In this document: positions 26,901-33,891 of the stretch, piece after piece | Numbering within the stretch: the stretch's first letter is position 1 | Layout of the letters: every line of letters starts with the position of its first letter | Program-made: the position numbers and the translations under genes | From: an uncultured Solobacterium sp. | GTDB lineage: Bacteria; Bacillota_I; Bacilli_A; Erysipelotrichales; Erysipelotrichaceae | Assembly: GCA_900543035.1 (NCBI GenBank) | Contig: UQPV01000006.1 | Coordinates: 1 to 64,000 of the forward strand | Direction: 5' to 3' | Length of the DNA: 64,000 nucleotides | The notes under the pieces: model-generated | The model's database searches: none | Told to the model about the DNA's origin: nothing | What the model saw: only the letters and a program-made list of their open reading frames with translations

Positions 26901-29900
26901 CAATGTCGTTCCGGATTTCTCATTGACGTCACCGAGCGCTAATGATGGAACCACGACCAATCTGACAAACAGAGATATGAACGATATGTGGTTCTCTAAA
27001 TTTGACAACAACAATGCGGAAGTGGCAAAGGGCGAAAAGTATTTCTATTTTGACCTGAAAGAAGTTTATCAGATGGATAAGCTTGAGCTGTATGGCGTAA
27101 CAGGCTACACCTCTGGCAATATCACGAATGCCACGATCGAAACAAGCATCGATGGCATTCATTACACCACGCTTCTGGATCATGCCAATGTCACTTGGAC
27201 AGATAAGAACCTGAGAGCTGAGATCGACCTGAAGGGCGCATCGATGCGTTATATGCGCATGACCGTGCATCAGCCATACGACAGCTGGCTGGCATTGTCT
27301 GAAGTCATGCCGTATAAGGTAGATGGCTCTAAGCCAGCGCCGATGGGCGATGTCAATGGTGATCGTCAGATCGATGAGGGTGATATGACCTTCATGTCCA
27401 ATTATGTCGGTGTCAACAGCGCGTCTACGACCTGGGTACAGGTATCTCAGGCTGATTTCAATGGTAATGGATTGATCGATGGATTTGACCTTGCGTTTGT
27501 TGCAGCCAATGTCTATGGTCAGGGATCTTCCAGCCAGGATGTGGCAGGAAGCATCGTTGCGATCCCGTCTAAGAACCATCTTAAGGCCGGAGAGGAATTC
27601 ACCATCGACATTTATGGAAATGGCTTTAACGATGTCAATTCCTTGAGCTTCCAGCTTGAAGATGTAAACAATCATTTCACGATCAATAACCGCGCAGAAA
27701 GCGCAGACGCATTGGATGGCATGATCGTCTATCCGATGAACTATGGTTCACGTGTCACGCTGGCAGCGACAAATCGCGGCGGCAGCGGAGCGAAACTGAA
27801 TGGCAATATGAAGATCGCTACGATAAAGGCAGCCGCAAAAGTGGATACTGTCTTTGACATGGAACTGACCAATGCGATCATTGTCGGCCCTGGGCTCTCT
27901 GAAGCTTCCGCGATCGCCGCTGTAGTCGATCCGGATACAGAAATGCCGGCAGTAGATGATCAGACACGTCTGCTCGTCAATCGCAAAGACTTCACGCTGA
28001 GTTCCAGCACGCCAGACAAGTTCCAGAGCGGTTATGGACTGGAGAACATCGCAGATGGCAGCCTGGCTACTGTTTCTGAGCTGAAGTGGAATGCTGGAGC
28101 GGAATGCCCGCTGAACTGGACATTCAATCTGTCTGGAGAGAAAGAGATTTCTTCCATGATCGTTTATAAGCGTCCGAATGGAAATGGTTCACTGAAGAAG
28201 ATCGAGATGATCGCTTACCATAATGGTGAGGAAGTAGCTCGTGAACTGAAGGACAATATCGAAAACGGCGCTGAATCGGTTGAATTCACCCTGCCGGAAA
28301 ATACGATGGTAGATAAGGTCGAATTCAATGCCTTGGATTCTCATCAGGCATCTGACAGCACGAAGTATATGACGTTGAGAGAGATCGAACTGTATGGACG
28401 GAATAACTCTGTCGTGACCGGAATCGAAGCAGACGACTCTAACGTTTATACGATGGATTATGATACGAGCATGATCTATCGCGCGAATGTCTTGCCTGCA
28501 ACGGCCCTGAATCGTCAGTATACGGTGACTTCTTCTGATTCGGATCTGATCCGTGTCAGCCGAATTCAGGATGAAAGCGGCAATATCTCTTATCTGCTCA
28601 CAGCAGCTGAAAGCGGAGAAGAAGGCGCTAAGGTGACGATCACCGCTAAGGCAGTGGCCGGAGATTTCTCTGTAAGCAAAGAGATCACGCTGGGCGGCGG
28701 AAGCACACAGCCGGAATATGGAAAGCTTCCGGAAAGCATGATGAGCGCGTCAGCGTCCAGTGAATGCCCGGATGGTTATGAGAATCATGGCAAGGCATAT
28801 GACGTATTGGATAATGATGCTTCCACATATTGGCATTCTGACTGGACCGTAGATGGCCATACACTTCCGCAGTGGGTAATGATCACACTTGATCAGCCGT
28901 CTGCGATCTCACAGATGGATGTTCTCCCGAGAGACAGCGGTAATGGCAGCATCACTGATTATGAGATCTATGTAAGCGAAACAGGAGAAGATGATTCCTT
29001 TGTCCTGGCTGCTAAGGGCACATGGGATGGCGGAACTGACCTGGAAACGGTCAAGTTTGATGAGCCGTTCAAGAATATCACAGCGGTCAAGCTCGTGGCT
29101 TTGGGATCCAGACATTCTTCTGATGCCAACAATGTCGCTGCTGTTGCGGAAATCGATCTGTATGGCAAGGTTGGAGCAAGCGAGATCACTAAGGATGCGC
29201 TGAATGAAGCCATTGCTGCAGCAGAAAAGATCAGCGCTGATGAGTATACGACATCAAGCTGGAATACCCTGCAGCAGGCGCTGACTGCTGCAAAGGATGT
29301 CGCTGCCGATGATTCCGCTGATCAGGAGACGATCGATGCGGCTGCCGCAGCGCTGAATAGCGCGGTAGAAGCTCTGCAGGTCAAGGCGAGCCAGCCATCT
29401 CTCGATGCGCTGCAGAACATGGTAGAAAAAGCAGAAGCGCTTGAAGGTTATACTGAAGAAGAACTGAAAGATGTGAATGCGGCCGTTGCGTCTGCCAAGT
29501 CACTGATCGAGGATCCTGATGATGCGTCCTCTGCGGCAGTCGTTGCAGTAACGCTGCAGCTGAGCGAGGCCATCAGTGATCTCAGCACATTGCCGAGCAT
29601 TGACGCGCTGCGTAAGGATCTGCAGGATTCTATCGACTTTGTCAAGGAAAATATCCTGAATGATACTGAAGGTCTGCGTCCTGGAAAGGTACAGGCACTG
29701 AAGGATGCTGTGAAAGCGGCAGAGGATGTGCTCAAAGATGCGGACGCATCAAGAGAAGAGCTTATCGCGGCAAGCAAAGCGATCACTAAGGCAGCGCATG
29801 AGCTTTGGGAGATCGTATCCAAAGCTGAGCTTAATGCGTTGATCGAAGCAGCTAAAGGATATGCTGAAGAAGAGTATACCGAGGAAAGCTTCGCGGCGCT

Positions 29901-30612
29901 GAGCAAAGCGCTTGAAGTCGCAAAGGCTACTGCGATCGATGAAGACGCAAGCGTTGATGAAGTGACACAGGCCATCACTGGTCTTGCCACGGCAATTGCC
30001 GGACTTGAAAAGGTCACGCTGGATACGAGCGCGCTCGAATACGAGATCGATCTGGCGGAAGAAATGCTTGCGGATATCGACTCTTACATTCCGTCTACAG
30101 TAGAAGGCTTGAAGGAAAAGCTGGACGATGCGAAAAATGCACTGAAGACAGCAACAGATCAGGCACAGATCGATGAAGCTACGCGGATCCTGCGTGAGGC
30201 TCGTCTGAGCGCAAGAACGAAAGCGGATAAATCTGCGCTTGAAGCTGCGATCGATGCTGCAAACAGCTTTGATCTGAGTTTGTACACCGCGGACAGCGCA
30301 AAGGATGTAAAAACTGCGCTGAAAAAAGCGGAAGCAATGATGAGCAAAGAGGATGCTGCACAGGAAGAAGTAAATGCAACTGTGGCGGCACTGAATGCGG
30401 CAGTGAACAAACTGGTCAAGGAAGAGGTCAACGCTCCGGATGTCCAGGATCCGTCGATGAAGGATCCTGCTCAGGGCGCAGACCAGTCTGTCAATGCGGT
30501 GCCGGATAAGACGGATACCGCTGCACAGAGCGGCATGAGCGCAATGTTCGCTGTCATGCTGGCAGCAGGTGCGGGCGCAGCATTGCTTGCACTGCGTAAG
30601 AAAAGAAGCTGA
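23926..30612 (+). CDS. giant multimodular GH31 glycosidase, surface-anchored
   Basis: A 2228-aa secreted enzyme. Order: signal peptide ending near ARA-QE; N-terminal beta domain; GH31 barrel with nucleophile Asp in VKTDVAWVG (about 449) and acid/base Asp in WSGDQKGG (about 499); C-terminal GH31 beta domains; fibronectin III (about 900-985); F5/8C/CBM32 (about 995-1135); dockerin-like pair DVNGDRQIDEGD / DFNGNGLIDGFD (about 1140-1198); cohesin-like beta domain (about 1206-1340); CBM32; Ig-like; a third CBM32 (about 1600-1750); six FIVAR helical repeats (about 1755-2165); C-terminal membrane helix and KKRS. The layout resembles mucin- or host-glycan-active GH31 enzymes, including alpha-N-acetylgalactosaminidases; substrate is inferred. 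ATG 23926 is preferred because GGAGGAGG abuts the ATG at 23920. Codon use is AT-richer than in neighbours. Confidence 0.9.
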   Translation: MAVKDCMKKVLMSGLSVLMAVSMFNIPARAQENRAADGVTTLGTIESMDDIQVSDNVVDISTSNAGEKIKITFVSDTIFRLNVEPEGKFVEEPETARDDYVAKMLVKPISEYEGVVPNVSETDTDYVIGTDKVELVISKADSRMRMINAQTDEVVWSEKAPLQYGNGKTTQTLNEGEDEYFFGGGFQNGYFSHKNQKLQINIVATSGNWGDGMVSSPTPFYMSTNGYGVMRYTWRNGVYDFGYDDPTTTTTMHNEERFDGIYFLGDIPSVLDQYTDLTGKPVMLPEYSYYLGHANCYNRDYWVEDPNGKYEINGVRYTEKGSSNPGGNAFLETLNDTPVSARTVLDWYQQEDMPLGWFLPNDGYGCGYGQDDTDSTPDTADAEAIDINVNNLKRFTDYANSKGVEVGLWTQSDLKPTLYDNEGKVIAPHLRRDVEKEVNIGGVRAVKTDVAWVGSGFSMALNSVKTAADTIEEAQYRPFVVSLFGWNGTQRYATIWSGDQKGGLWEYIRFHIPSYIGAGLSGIPYVGSDMDGIYGGDAPIIQTRDYQWKAFTPVMIDMDGWGSTVKNPAANGGIYASINRMYLKLKAQMLPYNYSNTYEANQTGMPLIRAMLLEYPEDPNTYTTMTQYQYMWGENLLIAPIYQDTASDDQGNDIRNDIYLPDEDQVWIDYFTGEQYQGGRVINGFDAPVWKTPVFVKNGAIIPMAEENNSPAGVKGASPRIFEVWPSGETDFTLFEDDGYSTDYYNGAYALTNITSSAPKSGSGTAKIHVDAADTNGQNYAEVTKFDKERETQFVVNVQERPESISAEVGGKAVEFKEVGSEAEFNEAEGNVYFYNEAPNLNKYNLEGEAFADTKIITTPKLYVKIAANDVSANAIDLTIEGFNNTMAPKDDGSTAALAVPEGLHAVEEGIQDTSLQLQWDPVEGENGASYYELRVNGENGYVLSNLEDTTFVHGNLTQATEYTYEVRAVNTAGKSAWSEPISVSTQLDRYRNVVPDFSLTSPSANDGTTTNLTNRDMNDMWFSKFDNNNAEVAKGEKYFYFDLKEVYQMDKLELYGVTGYTSGNITNATIETSIDGIHYTTLLDHANVTWTDKNLRAEIDLKGASMRYMRMTVHQPYDSWLALSEVMPYKVDGSKPAPMGDVNGDRQIDEGDMTFMSNYVGVNSASTTWVQVSQADFNGNGLIDGFDLAFVAANVYGQGSSSQDVAGSIVAIPSKNHLKAGEEFTIDIYGNGFNDVNSLSFQLEDVNNHFTINNRAESADALDGMIVYPMNYGSRVTLAATNRGGSGAKLNGNMKIATIKAAAKVDTVFDMELTNAIIVGPGLSEASAIAAVVDPDTEMPAVDDQTRLLVNRKDFTLSSSTPDKFQSGYGLENIADGSLATVSELKWNAGAECPLNWTFNLSGEKEISSMIVYKRPNGNGSLKKIEMIAYHNGEEVARELKDNIENGAESVEFTLPENTMVDKVEFNALDSHQASDSTKYMTLREIELYGRNNSVVTGIEADDSNVYTMDYDTSMIYRANVLPATALNRQYTVTSSDSDLIRVSRIQDESGNISYLLTAAESGEEGAKVTITAKAVAGDFSVSKEITLGGGSTQPEYGKLPESMMSASASSECPDGYENHGKAYDVLDNDASTYWHSDWTVDGHTLPQWVMITLDQPSAISQMDVLPRDSGNGSITDYEIYVSETGEDDSFVLAAKGTWDGGTDLETVKFDEPFKNITAVKLVALGSRHSSDANNVAAVAEIDLYGKVGASEITKDALNEAIAAAEKISADEYTTSSWNTLQQALTAAKDVAADDSADQETIDAAAAALNSAVEALQVKASQPSLDALQNMVEKAEALEGYTEEELKDVNAAVASAKSLIEDPDDASSAAVVAVTLQLSEAISDLSTLPSIDALRKDLQDSIDFVKENILNDTEGLRPGKVQALKDAVKAAEDVLKDADASREELIAASKAITKAAHELWEIVSKAELNALIEAAKGYAEEEYTEESFAALSKALEVAKATAIDEDASVDEVTQAITGLATAIAGLEKVTLDTSALEYEIDLAEEMLADIDSYIPSTVEGLKEKLDDAKNALKTATDQAQIDEATRILREARLSARTKADKSALEAAIDAANSFDLSLYTADSAKDVKTALKKAEAMMSKEDAAQEEVNATVAALNAAVNKLVKEEVNAPDVQDPSMKDPAQGADQSVNAVPDKTDTAAQSGMSAMFAVMLAAGAGAALLALRKKRS

Positions 30613-30663
30613 TCGCTGAGACACGACAGGGATGATCAGATCCCAGTGTTGAGGAGATAGCAG

Positions 30664-30708
30664 AAAGGGTCCTGCAAGATGGTCATGCCATTGCGCAGGG
30701 CCTTTTTG
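30664..30708 (+). terminator. terminator of the GH31 gene
   Basis: AAAGGGTCCTGCAA (30664-30677) pairs imperfectly with TTGCGCAGGGCCTTT (30691-30705), followed by T residues. Confidence 0.75.
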
Positions 30709-30742
30709 CTGCTTGCTCATGCTTGGCATAGTATGGTTTTAT

Positions 30743-30771
30743 TTGACGTAACAGCCGTTTCATGATAGATT
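30743..30771 (+). promoter_or_regulatory. promoter of the riboswitch-CNNM transcript
   Basis: TTGACG (30743-30748), a 17-bp spacer and TAGATT (30766-30771), with TG one base before the -10 (extended -10). Initiation would be just before the aptamer. Confidence 0.7.
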
Positions 30772-30778
30772 ATTACTT

Positions 30779-30899
30779 GTAAAAGGGAGTAGTTGGCATC
30801 TACGATGTTATATAGATCGACAGCACGCTGTGAAACGCAGCCGGTTTATATAGGAAGTAACGAGACTTTTATTCCGCATGCGGGATGAAAGTCTCTTTT
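30779..30899 (+). promoter_or_regulatory. probable yybP-ykoY manganese riboswitch
   Basis: The leader begins GTAAAAGGGAGTAG (from 30779), the hallmark 5' strand of this class, contains GCAGCCGG near 30837-30844, and closes with AACGAGACTTTT (30859-30870). That 3' strand can pair with AAAAG to form P1. It is also the 5' arm of a terminator hairpin (30862-30895). Ligand binding would therefore stabilise P1 and turn the gene on. The gene behind it is a CNNM/HlyC-type membrane protein, a family tied to divalent-metal transport. Recognition is by eye only. Confidence 0.6.
30862..30899 (+). terminator. riboswitch terminator hairpin before the CNNM gene
   Basis: GAGACTTT...ATTCC-GCATGC-GGGAT...AAAGTCTC forms a long stem with few mismatches, followed by TTTT (30896-30899). 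Its 5' arm overlaps the presumed P1 strand of the riboswitch. Confidence 0.8.
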
Positions 30900-30948
30900 G
30901 CTCATATTCCCTTTAGAAGAGTTCAGAAAAAAAAGGGAGTGATGGTTT

Positions 30949-32295
30949 GTGGACTCGATACCCCAGCAACTTCTGGTACAGGTCATATTGATCTTGTTGA
31001 ACGCATTGTTTGCGGCAACAGAAATTGCGGTGCTTTCCCTGAATGGGACAAAACTGAAAAAACTGAAGGAAAAAGGTGACAAGACGGCAGACAAGCTGTT
31101 AAAGCTTGTAGAAGAGCCATCCGGCTTTCTGTCCACGATTCAGATCGGCATCACGCTTGCTGGTTTCCTGGGCAGTGCCTTCGCGGCAGAGGGATTCTCT
31201 GATCCGCTGGTGCATTGGCTTTATGACGATCTGGGATTTACGACATTCTCACTGGGCACGCTGAACACGCTTGCGGTCATTGTCATTACGATCATATTGT
31301 CATATTTTACATTGATCTTCGGTGAGCTTGTGCCTAAGCGGATCGCGATGCAGAAATCGTATGAAGTAGCAAAGCTCTCCTGCGGCATCGTACGCGCCGT
31401 CGCCTTCGTCATGCGGCCGGTCGTCGCGTTTCTTTCGTTCTCTACCAATGCGATCCTGCGCCTGCTGCATCTGAAGACCGAAGCGGAAGAAGAACAAGTC
31501 AGTGAAGAGGAGATCCGGATGATGGTCGATCTCGGCGAAGAGACCGGGGTGTTGGATGAAGATGAAAAAGAATGGATCACCAATGTCTTCGAATTTGATG
31601 ATACGCCGGTCAGGGACATCATGGTCCGTGCCGGTGAAGTGATCGCGGTGAGCATCGATGCGACCAAAGAAGAGATCCTTAAGCTGATCAGCGAGGAGGG
31701 CATTTCCCGCCTTCCGGTCTATGGAGAGAACCTCAATGATATCATCGGAATCCTGCACGCAAAGGACTTTCTGATCGAACTGCAGAAAAAGCAGCCGTTC
31801 AATCTGAAGGAGATGCTGCACAGCGCTTATTTCGTGCCGGAACAAGTGACGGCAGATGTGCTGTTCAAAGATATGCAGACACGCCGCCTGCACTTTGCGG
31901 TCGTGATCAATGAGTTCGGCGAAGTGAGCGGTATCGTGACCATGGAAGATCTGCTGGAAGAGATCGTAGGCAACATCTATGATGAATATGACGATCAGGA
32001 ACAGCCGGAGATCCGCAAGCTGTCAGAGAACAAATGGAAAGTCAGCGGCAATATCGATATCGAGGATCTGCTGGAGGAGATCCCGCTTCCGGTGGAGCCT
32101 AATGACGCATACGATACGCTGGGCGGTCTTGTGCTGTATATGTTGGGCAGTGTCCCAAAAGATGGCACCCGCTTCCGTCTGGAACTGGAGGGGTATTCAC
32201 TGCTGGTGATCAATGTCGATCATCATCGCATCCAGGAAGTCATCATTGAAAAAAATGAAGGACATAAAGAGCAAGATGAAGCTGCAGAGCAATGA
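30949..32295 (+). CDS. CNNM/HlyC-CorC family membrane protein (DUF21-CBS-CorC)
   Basis: A 448-aa protein: DUF21/CNNM membrane domain with four segments (about 5-165), then two CBS domains (RDIMVRAGEVIAV and the FAVVINEFGEVSGIVTMEDLLEE block), then a CorC_HlyC domain closing the protein. Such proteins take part in Mg2+ or other divalent-metal export and homeostasis. It starts with GTG at 30949 behind AAGGGAG, with somewhat long spacing. The upstream probable Mn riboswitch suggests induction by manganese. Its 3' end forms part of a terminator stem. The ion transported is inference. Confidence 0.88.
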   Translation: MDSIPQQLLVQVILILLNALFAATEIAVLSLNGTKLKKLKEKGDKTADKLLKLVEEPSGFLSTIQIGITLAGFLGSAFAAEGFSDPLVHWLYDDLGFTTFSLGTLNTLAVIVITIILSYFTLIFGELVPKRIAMQKSYEVAKLSCGIVRAVAFVMRPVVAFLSFSTNAILRLLHLKTEAEEEQVSEEEIRMMVDLGEETGVLDEDEKEWITNVFEFDDTPVRDIMVRAGEVIAVSIDATKEEILKLISEEGISRLPVYGENLNDIIGILHAKDFLIELQKKQPFNLKEMLHSAYFVPEQVTADVLFKDMQTRRLHFAVVINEFGEVSGIVTMEDLLEEIVGNIYDEYDDQEQPEIRKLSENKWKVSGNIDIEDLLEEIPLPVEPNDAYDTLGGLVLYMLGSVPKDGTRFRLELEGYSLLVINVDHHRIQEVIIEKNEGHKEQDEAAEQ

Positions 32296-32313
32296 TCTGC
32301 GGCTTTTCTTTTT
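32281..32313 (+). terminator. terminator overlapping the end of the CNNM gene
   Basis: GCTGCAGA (32281-32288) and TCTGCGGC (32296-32303) flank a loop that contains the stop codon; TTTTCTTTTT follows. Confidence 0.75.
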
Positions 32314-32319
32314 AGGGCA

Positions 32320-32347
32320 TTGATTGTGCGGCAGGAAAGCGTATAAT
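32320..32347 (+). promoter_or_regulatory. promoter of the MATE gene
   Basis: TTGATT (32320-32325), a 16-bp spacer and TATAAT (32342-32347), 25 bp before the ATG at 32373. Confidence 0.7.
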
Positions 32348-32372
32348 AGACGGCGGAAAAAGGGGATATGAA

Positions 32373-33749
32373 ATGAAAAGAAATTATGAACTAGACATGT
32401 GCAATGGCCCGCTGTTAAGTCACATCATCATCTTTGCACTGCCGCTGATGCTTTCAGGTATCCTGCAGCTGCTCTTCAATGCGGCGGACATCATCGTGGT
32501 CGGCCGGTTTACCGGCAGTGAGGCACTGGCGGCCGTTGGTTCCACCAGTTCGCTGATCAATCTGCTCGTCAATCTGTTTTTGGGCATCTCGGTCGGCGGC
32601 AATGTGTTGATGGCGCGCTATTGCGGGGCAAGGGATGAACGAAACGCAAGAGAAACGGTACATACCGCCATCTGCATCTCGATCATCGGCGGGATCCTGA
32701 TGATCTTCATCGGCAACCTTCTGGCCAGACCGCTGCTGGAATGGATGGGCACGCCGGCTGATGTGATCGATCTGTCGGTGGTGTATATGCGCATCTATTT
32801 TCTCGGCATGCCGGCTTTTATTACATATGACTTCGGTGCGGCGCTGCTGAGGGCCGTCGGCGATACACGTCGTCCGCTCTATTTTCTGTTTGCGGCCGGC
32901 GTCATCAACGTCATCTTCAACCTGATCTTTGTCATTGTGTTTCATCTGGGCGTGGCCGGCGTTGCCCTGGCGACCATCATCTCCCAGACCATCTCTGCGC
33001 TCCTGGTCCTCATCTGTCTCATCCGTTCAGATGGCGTGCTGCATCTGTGCAAAGGAGAACTGCGCATTCATCCGGACAAGGTCAAAGGAATGCTGCGGAT
33101 CGGACTGCCTGCGGGCATTCAGGGCTGTATCTTCAATATTTCCAATGTGCTGATCCAGTCTTCAGTGAACTCGTTCGGATCGCTGGTGATGGCAGGCAAT
33201 ACCGCCGCCAGCAACATCGAAGGCTTTGTCTATACTTCCATGAACGCGGTGTATCAGACTTCGCTGAGCTTTACCGGACAGAACATGGGCGCACGCAATT
33301 ATCAGCGAGTGGATCGGATCTTGTTTATGTGTCTGGGCGTGGTCGCTGTCGTTGGCATCGTATTGGGCGGGGGCGCGGTGTTGTTCGGCACACCATTGCT
33401 TGGCATCTATACCAATGATCCGCAGGTCATTGCCTATGGGCTGCAGCGGCTGCACGTCGTCGCGCTCACTTACTTCTTGTGCGGCATCATGGATACGCTG
33501 GTCGGCAGCCTGCGCGGCATCGGCTATTCCATCATGCCGATGATCGTCTCGCTGAGCGGCGCCTGTTTGTTTCGGGTCTTTTGGATCTTTACGATCTTCC
33601 AGGCCTTGCACACACAGTTTTCTCTTTATGTCTCTTACCCGATCTCATGGATCCTGACCGCATCGGTCCATGCGCTCTGTTATCTGGCCGTGCGCAAAAG
33701 GGCCTTTGCGAAGAGAGAGGCAGAATATGCACAGAGCATGACACAGTGA
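32373..33749 (+). CDS. MATE family multidrug/toxin efflux transporter
   Basis: A 458-aa protein with about twelve membrane segments in two homologous halves. The start (GPLLSHIIIFALPLMLSGILQ) and the repeated NAADIIVVGRFTG / G..N.GAR motifs are typical of NorM/MepA-type MATE antiporters, which expel cationic compounds using Na+ or H+. AGGGGAT precedes the ATG at 32373. It is a single-gene transcript with its own promoter and terminator. Substrate cannot be told. Confidence 0.9.
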   Translation: MKRNYELDMCNGPLLSHIIIFALPLMLSGILQLLFNAADIIVVGRFTGSEALAAVGSTSSLINLLVNLFLGISVGGNVLMARYCGARDERNARETVHTAICISIIGGILMIFIGNLLARPLLEWMGTPADVIDLSVVYMRIYFLGMPAFITYDFGAALLRAVGDTRRPLYFLFAAGVINVIFNLIFVIVFHLGVAGVALATIISQTISALLVLICLIRSDGVLHLCKGELRIHPDKVKGMLRIGLPAGIQGCIFNISNVLIQSSVNSFGSLVMAGNTAASNIEGFVYTSMNAVYQTSLSFTGQNMGARNYQRVDRILFMCLGVVAVVGIVLGGGAVLFGTPLLGIYTNDPQVIAYGLQRLHVVALTYFLCGIMDTLVGSLRGIGYSIMPMIVSLSGACLFRVFWIFTIFQALHTQFSLYVSYPISWILTASVHALCYLAVRKRAFAKREAEYAQSMTQ

Positions 33750-33758
33750 CGCCTACAC

Positions 33759-33789
33759 GGACAAGGATCAAGACGCCTTGTCCTTTTTT
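33759..33789 (+). terminator. terminator of the MATE gene
   Basis: GGACAAGG (33759-33766) and CCTTGTCC (33776-33783) form a perfect stem followed by TTTTTT. Confidence 0.9.
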
Positions 33790-33820
33790 GCGCAGACATC
33801 ATCGAATGAGCGTGGATAGT

Positions 33821-33849
33821 CGGACATGTGATGCTGGATGTGGTATAAT
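33821..33849 (+). promoter_or_regulatory. promoter of the SNF2 helicase gene
   Basis: CGGACA (33821-33826), 17 bp, TATAAT (33844-33849) with a TG one base upstream (extended -10). Start codon at 33892. Confidence 0.7.
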
Positions 33850-33891
33850 GATACTTAAGAGCTTTATAAAAAACAAGGGGAAGGTGATCAG

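Noticed and set aside
29190..30430. Repeated Ala/Glu-rich blocks looking like a DNA tandem repeat
   Set aside because: The similarity is at protein level (FIVAR three-helix repeats of about 60-70 residues); the DNA copies are too diverged to be a recent tandem repeat.
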